Below are positions 1 through 9,729 of a stretch of 64,000 nucleotides of DNA, one piece after another. The position numbers were made by a program, and so were the translations under genes. The notes beneath the pieces are model-generated. The model was given only the letters and a program-made list of their open reading frames with translations, searched no databases and had not been told where the DNA came from. The stretch's first letter is position 1, and the number at the start of each line of letters is the position of its first letter. Origin of the DNA: Larus michahellis (lineage: Eukaryota; Chordata; Aves; Charadriiformes; Laridae); contig NC_133918.1 in NCBI RefSeq assembly GCF_964199755.1, positions 2,825,191 through 2,889,190 of the forward strand. Direction: 5' to 3'.

Positions 1-1479
1 GCGGTGCCTGCAGCCCCCCCGCTGCTGCCCACTTCCATCCCCGGACGCCAGCACCTCAAGGGACAGCCTGTAGGCACCAATATCTCTGGCACGGCCACCA
101 CCACGGGGGCACCCCCTGCCAGCAGCATCCCCACGGGCACCCACGTCCCCCCCAGCCCTGCTGCTGCCCCCCACAAAGAAGCTCCTGGCGACCCGGCTGA
201 CAACACTGAAGTCACCGAGGACATGCTCCTCCAAGAGGCCCTCAGGCTCTTTGGTTCCTCCCCGGACGTGGTGGAGGTTGCCCAGGACCCTGACACCACC
301 ATCACCACACCTGGGGACCTCGGTGACACCGGCAGAGAAGGGAGAGCAGTGGCCCCAGCACCCACTGAGTTGCCAACCTCCATCCCTGTCTTCGAGAACA
401 CCAAGGAATGGTCCTCAGAGACCAACAGCTCCAGCAGGGCCTCCCCCGCGCAGACACCCTTGGGCAGCGACATCTCCTCGAGCACCATCAGCTCCCCAAA
501 AAGCAACAGCTCCCCAAAGTGCAACATCTCTCCGACGAGCGACAGCTCCTCAGATCACCACATCTCCCCGCAGCGCGACTTCTACCCAAAAAGTGACACT
601 TCCTCAGAGCAGGACATCTCAGAGTGCAACATCATCTCCCCAAAGAGTGACATCTCCTGGAGCAGAGACAAGCCCTCCAAGAGCGACAACTCCTCTGAGA
701 GCGACGTCCCCACCAGCCCCTCTGCTGTCCCCCACAGCCAAGTCGTCGGGGGCGCAGCCAGCCACCTTGCAGTGCCCCAGGAGGTGGCTCTCGAGGAGGC
801 CCTGAGGCTCTTTGACTGCGACCCTGGTGGCACCGGCGCAGCTGCCACCCTCTGTGACACGGCCAGCCACCCTGCAGTGCCCCAGGAGGTGCCTCTTGAG
901 GAGGCCCTGAGGCTCTTCGACTGCAACCCCAGTGGCACCGGCGAGGCTGCCACCCTCTGTGACATGCCCAGCCACCTTGCAGTGCCCCACCAGGTGCCTC
1001 TCGAGGAGGCCCTGAGGCTCTTCAACTGTGACCCCAGTGGCACTGGCGAAGCTGCCCCAATCTGTGACATCACCTCCCTCTCGCTGCCCGAGGAGCTGCT
1101 GATGCCTGACTACAGCATGGAGAAGACCATGGAGGCCATCAGCATCCTGGAAGACTTCCTCTACGGGACAGAGTCCCAGGAACCATTGGGCGACACAGGG
1201 ATGGAGCTGCTGCCGACCCAGCCCACCATGGCAGACAAGCAGGGAATGAAGCAGGGGATGAGCTCACTGTCGCTGCCACCAGCCCAGCCCGCCATGGCAG
1301 AGAAGCAGGGAATGAAGCAGGGGATGAGCTCACTGTCGCCACCACCAGCCCAGCCCACCATGGCAAAGAAGCAGGGGACGAGCTCACTGTTGCTGCCACC
1401 CAGCAAGCGCAGGGCTCTGGCGGGCAGCCCAAGGGTGGCCGGGGGGAAGATACCCCCCTCAGTGAGGAGACGGAGATGA
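1..1479 (+). CDS. PRR22: PRR22-like proline-rich protein, copy A (5' end outside window)
   Basis: The reading frame is open from base 1 to the TGA at 1477-1479, and the gene must begin left of the window. It aligns with copy B from about 10058. Recognition rests on family landmarks I recall from human PRR22: the acidic/leucine motif LLEDAMKLFDC appears here as LEEALRLFDCDP, and the LPDEV...FSVPDVLDTV segment appears as LPEELLMPDYSMEKTME near 1087-1134. Layout: Pro/Thr-rich start; motif TEDMLLQEALRLF (217-255); Ser-rich block with a loose 8-residue SPKSD-type period (475-710); three 35-residue units each with one EEALRLF motif (757-1071); C-terminal 22-residue units (1216-1400); a basic tail ending RRRR. 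It looks cytosolic or nuclear and disordered; no enzyme fold, signal peptide or membrane segment is seen. Its function is unknown. The C-terminal exon is intact with no internal stop. Confidence 0.7.
   Translation, partial: AVPAAPPLLPTSIPGRQHLKGQPVGTNISGTATTTGAPPASSIPTGTHVPPSPAAAPHKEAPGDPADNTEVTEDMLLQEALRLFGSSPDVVEVAQDPDTTITTPGDLGDTGREGRAVAPAPTELPTSIPVFENTKEWSSETNSSSRASPAQTPLGSDISSSTISSPKSNSSPKCNISPTSDSSSDHHISPQRDFYPKSDTSSEQDISECNIISPKSDISWSRDKPSKSDNSSESDVPTSPSAVPHSQVVGGAASHLAVPQEVALEEALRLFDCDPGGTGAAATLCDTASHPAVPQEVPLEEALRLFDCNPSGTGEAATLCDMPSHLAVPHQVPLEEALRLFNCDPSGTGEAAPICDITSLSLPEELLMPDYSMEKTMEAISILEDFLYGTESQEPLGDTGMELLPTQPTMADKQGMKQGMSSLSLPPAQPAMAEKQGMKQGMSSLSPPPAQPTMAKKQGTSSLLLPPSKRRALAGSPRVAGGKIPPSVRRRR
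757..1071 (+). repeat. Three 105-bp in-frame tandem repeats in PRR22 copy A
   Basis: The phrase GAGGAGGCCCTGAGGCTC recurs at 793, 898 and 1003, exactly 105 bases (35 codons) apart. Each unit encodes an ASHxAVPxEVxLEEALRLFxCxP-like block. The period is a multiple of three, so the frame is kept. Copy B has only one such unit at the matching place. Confidence 0.9.
1216..1400 (+). repeat. 66-bp in-frame tandem repeats near the C terminus of PRR22 copy A
   Basis: ATGGCA begins at 1228, 1294 and 1360, giving a 66-base (22-codon) period. Units read PAQPxMAxKQGMKQGMSSLS; the third is shortened. Copy B carries a single version near 11200-11270. Confidence 0.9.
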
Positions 1480-1850
1480 TGGGGGGCGGAGGGTAGGTTG
1501 TATTTAGGGGAAGCGGGGCAGATTTAAGGGAAGGGACTGTATCTGGGGGGGTGGTGTGTTTGGGTGAGGGGGATGCATTTGAGGGGGGGGTAGTAGATTT
1601 TGAGGGATGGGGGGGGGGGATGTGTTTATGGGCGGGTGGGACATTTGAGGAGAGGGTACTGTATTTGGGGGTGGGTGGGGGGAAGGATGTGTTTAGGGGA
1701 GGGAGGCTTAGGGTGGCTTTGTTAGGACTGTTTCTCTCGTGTTTTTCCATTAAAAGTTGTTTCTCCAGCCCCGCTCCGTGCCTGTCTGGGAGGGGAGGGA
1801 GCGCGGAGGGCAGCGGGAATCAGCCCCCACCAGGTGCCACAGCCCCGCTG
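1480..1850 (+). repeat. G-rich 3' UTR minisatellite with ATTAAA signal, PRR22 copy A
   Basis: The DNA after the stop codon is a degenerate G-rich array built from GTGTTTAGGGGAGG- and ATTTGAGGGGG-like pieces. It ends in TTTCTC, a T run and CCATTAAAAG; ATTAAA lies at 1749-1754 and is the likely poly(A) signal. A GTGCCTGTCTGGGAGGGGAG segment follows. The same order occurs after copy B, and similarity between the two loci stops near 1850/11955. Confidence 0.65.
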
Positions 1851-1854
1851 AAGG

Positions 1855-3100
1855 GGGATTTTCGTTAATATTTGTCCCTTGTTTAACTTGGACATTCAAG
1901 CAGATGAACTTTTTCTGACTTACTTCTCCCTGTATATATATATATATCAATCACACTTTCCTGCAATCAGCCTTTCCTTTTCTCCTGACTTGGCCTTTCC
2001 CAGCGAGTTCTTGGGTATTGGTTTTCTTCAAAGCTGCTTTAGTGCTGCTGAAGGATGTTGAAGCGACAGCTCTGGCGATCCAAGCACTATACTCGCCCAT
2101 GAAAGCCATCCAGCTCCAGCAGCCGCAACACAGGATTCACAGCTCCTCGCTCCCCTGGACACGATTCCAACCTCGCTATGACCCGATTCTATGACTATGG
2201 AGCTGGAGAGGCTGCAACCAGGGTCCCAAACACATGGGGAAGTTGTGGCAGCTATAGGGGAGGAAAGAGAGGTCAGAGAGTGCCATCTCACACCAAGCAC
2301 CCCACACTTGTCACCTCACTTTGTCTTTCAGACTGAACTCCCACCCACACACCAAACACAAGGACAGACTTTGCACTCTGGCCACTCTCATGAGCACCAG
2401 CCCTTGCTCGCTGCATTAGCAGCACAGCCTCCTTCATACACCCACCAGGAACGTGTGGCAGCACCAAACATCTGCAGTGAGTTTTGTGTTGGCTACAGCC
2501 CATGCCAGAGAACAAGGGGCTTTGTCCCACGGCTCCTCCATCCATCCTGCAGCCTGCCCACAGCAGGAAGAAGGCACAACGGCCTGCACCAAAGGAGGAG
2601 AAAAAACCACTTCTTCCCATGGGCCACCAGCAGCCGAAACACAAAGCCCTCTCACACCTCAGCTGGGCTGAGCTTGAAAATCCTTCCAAGGGGTAATGTG
2701 GAAAACCCTGTTGCCGGAGCAGCACCAACAGAATTCTGCCCACGGGACAGCTCAAGCAGATTTACACCTCTGTGCAACGGGAGACGGCTGAGCCCTGGGC
2801 AGCCAGGCCTTGCATTTACTGCTTTAAAAAAGCCCACAGCAAGTGCCCCGCATCTCTGCGGAGAGCTCCACCTTCTCCAGCTGACAGCCAGCAGGAGGCA
2901 GAAGAGCCAAAGCCCCAAAGCACAGAACCCCTCAGAGGTCACCAGATGGGGGCCTCTAGGGGGGTTGTTCTGTCCCTCGAGCCAGGATGAGCCCTGCTCC
3001 CCCGGCACAGCAGCTGCTGCTCATCCCGAACGCCTCACAGGTCAGCACCCAGGAGGTGCCCCAAAACACAGGCCCTCGGGAGCCACAACATGGGACGACA
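1855..3100. other. Intergenic region, no gene recognised
   Basis: There is a short (TA)n run at 1933-1947. Long open frames occur on both strands at 2190-3200, but they have low-complexity Pro/Ser/Arg composition, no recognised domain and no convincing splice context. I see no gene here. Confidence 0.5.
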
Positions 3101-3456
3101 CCTCTCCCCGGTGCAAGGCCCACACACCGGCCGCGCCGCCCCTCCCCACACGGACAGCCCCTCCCCCGGGGGTCCTGCCCCCACGGCCAGGCCCTTCCTG
3201 AGGGCCGCCCCCAGGCCCTGCTCCCCCGCAGAGCACTCACAGCCTCCCGCAGCCGGACGGACACTGACCTCAGCGGCGCTGCGACCCCTCACACAGCCCG
3301 CCCGGCCGCCGGCCCCGCCCCGGGCACACACAAACCCCGGCCCCGCCACCGCTCTGAGGCGGCCTGGCCGCCGCCGGGCCTTTTATACCCGCCCCGCACA
3401 CGCGCCCCCGTCACGTGGCCCGCCCGGCCCCCGGCGTCATCCCCGCGTGCGGCAGC
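3100..3456 (+). promoter_or_regulatory. CpG-rich promoter region of DUS3L
   Basis: The DNA is dense in CpG directly upstream of the DUS3L start codon. Visible elements are TTTTATACC, a possible weak TATA-like site near 3381, and CACGTG at 3412-3417, an E-box of the USF/MYC class. The start codon lies in GCAGCATGGCGGCGGCGG. The exact transcription start cannot be fixed. Confidence 0.5.
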
Positions 3457-6400
3457 ATGGCGGCGGCGGCGTCCGGGGTGGCGCCGGTCCGCGCCCGGTG
3501 AGTGTGGGCCAGGGCGGCCCCGGCCCCTCCATAGCGTCCCCGGTCCGTGCCCGGGCCCACCATAATGCCCCGGTCCGTGCCAGGCCACGCCATAACCCGC
3601 CGGTCCGTGCCCAGACCCCCCATAACCCCCCGGGTACATGTATGGCCCCCCCATAACCCCCTCCCGGTACATGCCAAGCCTCTCCATTACCCCCCCGGTA
3701 CATGCCCAGCCCCGCTGTCCCCCCAGCAGCCCCCTGTCCCCCCTCTCCCTGTCACCCCACTCCCCCCATGGCTGGGGTGACAGGGGTGCGGTGTCTCCGC
3801 AGGTTCCTCGCCTCCAAGGAGCAGTTCCACGCCTACCTGCGGGCCCGGGGCGAGCCCAGCGGTGGGGGCGAGGAGGAGGAGGAGGAGGAGAAGGAGGAGG
3901 TCGGCAGCTGCCAAAGCGAGCTCCCCGCCAAACGGGTGAAGTCAGAGGACCTCGGTCAGGACGGGGAAAGCCGAGAGGATGCGGGAGCAGCGGAGAAGGA
4001 GCCCGCGGAGCGGAAGCGGGCCCGGGGGCAGAACTGGAGCAGGCCGTGTATGAAGCCCAAGCACTACGAGCAGAGCAGGCTGTGCCCGTCGGTAACGCAG
4101 GTAGGGTGCACGGGCCCTGCTACATGCCGCATGAGCTGAGCGGGAGAAGTAAAGTGTCAGCTTCCCTCAAGCGGTAGTGCTAAAATGTCCCCTCAAGTGG
4201 GTATGTGACTGTCCTTCTGCGGCACGTTACAGCAGTCGGCTTCCTGGGAGCGTTTTGTGGGGCACCCAACATCACCCGGGGAGTGGTGGGTGCTTGGAGT
4301 ACGTGGCTGTGAAGCCGGCTGACCTGGGGCGCAGCTGTGTGCTCTTCGAAACCTTCGGCAAGTGCATTTACAGCATCACTTGCCACTTTGCCCAGGCCCA
4401 CCTCGGGGATGGCTACCAGAACATCGTCAACACGGACCTGGCCAAGCAGTGGGAGGGGAAGTCGCTGGTGAGGAACAACCTTTCCAAGGAGCTCCAGCAC
4501 CAGCTGCGCAAGAGGAAGTTTAGCTTCGGGAAGGCTGACGAGTACCTCCGTGGTCTGGGCAAGCCCCACGGGGATGGTGGGAAGGGAGGCAAAGCCACGG
4601 AGCATTCCGCAGAGGAGCAAGAGGTGTCCAACTGCACAACAGCCCAGGAGGGGCTGGGAGACGGTCCTGAATGTCCTGCGTTACCGGAGCAGGGGGAAGA
4701 TCCCAAACCAGACGCCTTGCAGAGTCCCACCGCCGGTGAGGAGGCTTCCTCCGTGAAAACGGTGGGCCCGCTGACAGATGAAAGTACATCCAAAGGGATC
4801 CTTTACCTGGTGGTGTTGCCTTTGCTGGAGCACGTTCCTCCGGTGCTCCCCTTCTGCCCTGCCTCCTCCGGGGCGTTCGCTGAGGTCTCTCTGTGACTTT
4901 CTTCTCCAGCTTCACAGCCGATCCAGGGAGCAGCGGTACACGAGGGGTGCCGACTGGGACTACATAGCAGAATGTGCGAAAATCGCAAGCCCCATGCCCC
5001 TTTTTGGTAGGTGTTTATGTTGTTTGCTCACGTGGACTGAAAGTGCTGCATCTTGGATTCGAAAAAACTTTAAAAAATTAAAAACCAGGCTCCCACGGAC
5101 ATTTAACCTGGGGGAAAGGTTGGAGCTTCCGTATTGCTGGTGGTGGTACGATGGAGTGAATTACCAGCAGCTCTTGCGCAGCCCAGCTCTGCCCGTGTGC
5201 TGGGGGCCAGGCGGGACAGCACTGAGCGGAGCAGGAGGGAAGGGACAGGCAGGACACAAACCCCTTGGTTTTTAGCAGGTGCTTTCTCCCTTGGGCACCG
5301 CGGCACTGACAGCCCCAGCTGAACCTGCCGGGTAGGAGTTGGGAGTGGAGCAGAAGAGAGGAGAAACCTCTCCTTTTCCTCGTAAGGGAACATTAATCCG
5401 AAACATCCCTGGGAGCCTCCAAACGTGAGCCCCGGAGCCCCTTTGGACACTCTGGCCTTTGGACCCTGTGTCCATTTTGAGTTTTATCCCATGCCTGCAT
5501 TAACTCATTGTGACTTGTCCTCGTGTAGCGCTTTGACCTCTGCCTTCTCCCTTCCTTCCGGACAGGAAACGGTGATATTTTGTCTTACGAAGATGCTGAT
5601 CGGGCCATGCAGATGGGTGTGTCGGGAATTATGATTGCAAGGCAAGTGCCTGTGTTTCCCCTTTGCTTCTGAGCTCTATTGGTGCAAGAGGAAAAAAGGA
5701 ATTTAAAAAAAGACCTAAACAAACCCAACACACGAGAAGTTTCCTCCTTGCGAAACTACTCTTTAAAACTTGGTAAAATCAGTTTGCGTCTGGGGGAACT
5801 AACAGCAGCTTCCTATTGAAATTGGAAAAGGAAATTAGAGCAGCGTTGGCTGGCAAATAAGTGCTGGAAGGTCTCTTAAATGAGTTGGCGTCTTCAGAAG
5901 CATCAGTCACGGGAATAACAAAGCACGTTTCTTTTTGTCTCCAGGGGGGCACTCATCAAACCGTGGCTTTTCACTGAAATTAAGGAGCAGAGACACTGGG
6001 ATATCTCCTCCAGCGAGAGATTTGATATCCTCAAAGACTTCACCAACTGTGGCCTTGAGCACTGGGGGTCGGATACTCAGGGAGTGGAGAAGACCAGGAA
6101 GTTCCTGCTGGAATGGCTCTCGTTCCTGTGCAGGTGAGAGGAGCCGAGAGGAGCTTTACCCCAGCAAGCCTGTGTCACTTGAACAATAGCACACAGCGCC
6201 GTTGCGTTCCATTGCAGGTATATTCCAGTTGGCTTATTAGAACACCTACCTCAGAAAATTAACGAGCGGCCGCCTTACTACGTGGGGAGAGACTATCTGG
6301 AGACACTGATGGCGAGCCAAAACGTGGACGACTGGATTAGAATAAGGTAATAAAGCACAGAATTTCATTTAAATTGCTAGGAAGGGACGTCGCAGAGCCC

Positions 6401-8364
6401 CACAAAGTCCCTGTGCCTGCGTGCAGCCTCCAGAGAGAGGGTGATGACGCTTTCCCATCGGTTAGAGAGGTTGTGAGGAAGCAGCGAGGGTTAACCAGGG
6501 CTTCACTTCGAGGTTTTAACTGAGCTTGAAGCTGCCACAAAGAGCTGGCTCGGTCCCTGTATCTGCTTCAGCAGGTCGTCCCGTGCCCGCTGCAAAGCGA
6601 GACGAGCTGACCTCTCTCATGACACGCTCTTCATCCCAGGACAGTCGTAGGGAGCAACAGAGGAGAGCGCAGCGCTGGGATGTCTCAGGCTTTCAGCATC
6701 ACGTCCCTCCGGGCTCTGCCCGCACAGTCCCACCCCGCCGGGCCCGTGCAGATGCCAAGCAGGAAGCGGTGCCCATCCCCAGGTTAGGAGAGCTGAGCGT
6801 TTTCCCCATTTTTCATTACCCGATTTCTGAGTTCACGCAACACAGTGCAGGGAACTGTTTTTCTCACCACCTACGAGTCCTCAGGCACTGCCTTGAAATG
6901 ACTTCGCAAGCTCAAAGGCAGCTAAAAGGAGAGCTGGAGCAGCCAGCTGCTATTTCCCGTCTCACGGAAACAGAGACTAGCAGAAATAGAGCATGGCTAC
7001 GGCCTTCTCTGGTTTTGCCAATCCTCATCCCTTTGGTCAGTGCTGGCAACAGCTGCCTGAAACCACGTTACCAGTACGTCGAGTGGGATCCGGATTCTTA
7101 AATGTCGTTTTTCCAGCGGAACCTGCCCGCATTAGGCTGCACGAAGCTTTGTAACCTGTGGTCTTTACAGTGCCAGGTAACAGCCATTTATAGCCGTAAG
7201 AACTCAACATTTCAAAGCAATTTAGGTTTATTCCTTAACTCTCATTTGAAGGAGACGCTAACCAGGAGCAGGGTTCTCTGAGCACACTCCATTTCTGCTT
7301 TTGGGCTGTAGATCCAGGCCCTGCTGTGCCGTTCTGTGCCCTGCTGGGCTACTCTCTCTCTGACATGTCTTACGGAAAGTTGTCGTGATGCTGCGTTGAA
7401 GCAGCCTCCAGGAAATAAGTTAAGCCTCCTTGACTGTAAAGAAAATGGCTCTGCACTGAAAATACAATGTGTGTTCCAGAGGGTGAAACAGCTGAAGTCT
7501 TAAGCAAGGACAGATCTGATCCCAATGGAACTGGCTTCCATCATTTTAGGATCTGCCCTTAATGCTTTCTGGCACTGGCAGGGTTTTGGCTCTGCACAGG
7601 CACGGCGAGAGGTGGGGAGGAGCTTTTCAGTGGCTCCTGCTGACTCTCGGCAGGGCATTGCCAGGGGTGAGGCTGGTCTTCAGGTCACCAAACTTCAGAA
7701 CCCGTTTTGGCACCGGTTCTGGGTGACTGCCCAGCAATAGGGGCATTGCCCTTGTCGGGAGGCTGCGTCCCTCCAGTGCTGGGGTTCAGGGTTAAAGCAA
7801 CCAGGTCTGTTAGCAACCGGATCGTTTTAAATCCTTGTTGGGATCCGGTGCCATGAAACCAATTAAACCTTGCAGCGGATAAAGCAAGGATGGACCCTCC
7901 GGGCTGGGATCCTGCATGGCTTCCTTAATGAGAGGAACCCAAATTAATACCAGACAAGTTCATTTTTTCATTGCTGCTGTTGGATAAAGTTTAGCTGGGA
8001 GGACTTTTTAACCTTAAAGCAGACGTCTTCAGGTCTGGGCTAAATTATGCCTCCGCAGGCTGTCATTATATCATGACAGGGGCAGGTTAAAGCTCAGCAC
8101 CGGAGGCGGTTTTGTGCAGCAGCCCTAAATTTTCGGGAGGGTAGAGGCTTGGTTTGACACATCTGACTGCCATCACCTTCGCTGTAGAGCCACAGGGCCA
8201 TACAACAGGGTACCGGTGGCTCTATTGTACTGGACACAAACCTCTCCTTCGTTTATTTTTTGCTTTGTTTTTGTTCTTTTCTTTCTTCTAGTGAGCTGCT
8301 GCTGGGAGCCGTACCTACCAACTTCACCTTCCTGCCTAAACACAAGGCAAATTCCTACAGATAG
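3457..8364 (+). CDS. DUS3L: tRNA-dihydrouridine synthase 3-like, central exons missing
   Basis: DUS3-family flavoenzymes reduce a uridine in the tRNA variable loop to dihydrouridine using FMN and NAD(P)H. Coding pieces: 3457-3497, 3803-4100, about 4300-4783 (left edge unclear), 4910-5006, 5566-5641, 5945-6133, 6218-6346, 8292-8364 (TAG). Recognisable parts are the charged N-terminus with [14 protein letters not shown], the second CCCH finger ([22 protein letters not shown]), and the C-terminal half of the Dus fold ([57 protein letters not shown]). The first CCCH finger and the Dus N-terminal half, with the NxGCP catalytic cysteine region, are absent. The pieces give about 460 aa, against about 650 in human. 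The donor at 4783/4784 is phase 1 and the acceptor at 4909/4910 is phase 0, so they cannot be joined as they stand. The intron after 5641 has a GC donor. The gene is either damaged or incompletely assembled. Confidence 0.85.
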
Positions 8365-8460
8365 GGCTGAGGAGGCCCTTTCCCGTGGCGTCGAGTCAAG
8401 AGGAGGCATTAGGACGATGCGTGTTGAGGAACGGGGTTGTTCAGCTGCGCTCTGAAATGA

Positions 8461-8466
8461 AATAAA
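8461..8466 (+). terminator. Poly(A) signal of DUS3L
   Basis: AATAAA lies 97 bases after the DUS3L stop codon, followed by a T-rich stretch. This gives a very short 3' UTR. Confidence 0.75.
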
Positions 8467-8479
8467 AGTTTTACATTTT

Positions 8480-9390
8480 TAGAAGTTGCCTTCCCGCCCC
8501 CAGCATCGGTCCCTGCCACAAGTTACACAGCAGATGGTCTCACGCGATCTTGCAGCCAGAGGTGCCTCGCTACCAGAGAGCAATCTGTTTAATGAACAGG
8601 ATACAGGCCAGGAGGGATCTCTGGCCTCCAGCTCACGGCAGTTGTCCCGGCTCCCCCACGCCACACGCTGTTCCCGTAGCGGGAGCGAGAGGCCTCTGTT
8701 CCTACCGGGGTGTCCTCGGTAGTGCCAAATCCTCCCCAGTGCCAGGAGGGGATGAACTAACCCAGTCCCTGGGGTCCTGCAGAGCACAAAGAGACCCAGC
8801 ATCTCGTCATGGGATGTTGTGCAGAATCCCGGCCTTTTCTGGGAGCATGCAGCGGTGGGTACCGTCTCCTCCCGGTTGTCACGCACCCAGGGGAACTGCA
8901 GCCCCCTCCGAGGGGGACCCAGAGCTGCTTGTTTCCCAATGAGGAGACTAAAAGACCCGAGAGCAGGATTTGAGGGAGGGCTGGGCAGGGGAGCGTGCCA
9001 CCGAGGGATGCTGCGTGACCTTCCCTCGCACCCTCCAGGTCCTTGTTCCTGTCTCTGCGTCACTCCAGGCAGCGCAGCACAGGCGACAGTCACAGAGGCA
9101 TTTGCCGAGTGGCACAAGGAGGCTGCGGGTGCAGCTTCGTCCCCACAAAGCTCAGCTGAACCAACTTGGTCCTTTCGCCCTCTGAAAAATACTGTTGAAA
9201 GCAAAAAGCACTTGCACACAGAGCCCCCGGTAGGAGCCGGGGACACCCAGCCCCCCCGAGCCCCTTCCCTCCCCAGGAGGAGCTGGGGGGGCTGTTGGGG
9301 GGGCCGTTGGGAGGGGGCGGAGCACAGGGAGCCCCAACATTCCATCCTGGAGACGCCAAAGAGTCCTTAGCAGCCGAGAGACTGAGGGGA
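8480..9390. other. Intergenic, DUS3L to PRR22 copy B
   Basis: GC-rich unique sequence. Open frames on both strands have no recognisable domain. It probably contains the promoter and any 5' exon of PRR22 copy B, but I cannot place them. Confidence 0.4.
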
Positions 9391-9729
9391 CCCACCATGG
9401 CGCTGCCACCTCGGCAGCTCCCACCGCGTGGCCCCCGTGCTCCCCCGGCGCCCCAGAGCCATCAGGCTTCAATGCTCCCGCAAACCTTCTACCCCCAAGG
9501 CAGGGAACGACCCCGACCCGCAGCCCGGGGACGCTCTCGGGGCCAAGAGCGCAGGAGGTGACCATGGCTCCTGTCTCTCTTCCAGGCGCAGCCACCCTTT
9601 TCCCACCACCCGGGCAGCAGCAGCCATTGCCCACAGCCTGGGCACCCCCAGTGGGGGCAGCCCCACAGGCCCCACCACCAGGTATGGCACCCCTGTCCCC
9701 TCTGCCACCCTGACACCATCAGCACCCTG

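Noticed and set aside
2191-3201. A 336-codon open frame on + between PRR22 copy A and DUS3L
   Set aside because: The composition is low-complexity Pro/Ser/Arg and runs into the DUS3L CpG island. It has no homology I recognise and has competing frames of similar length on the other strand.
9558-9585. A perfect-looking 28-base intron (GTGACC ... TCTCTTCCAG) joining an upstream frame to PRR22 copy B
   Set aside because: 28 bases is below any known vertebrate spliceosomal intron, and splicing it shifts the frame relative to the main open frame, which then stops before 9730.
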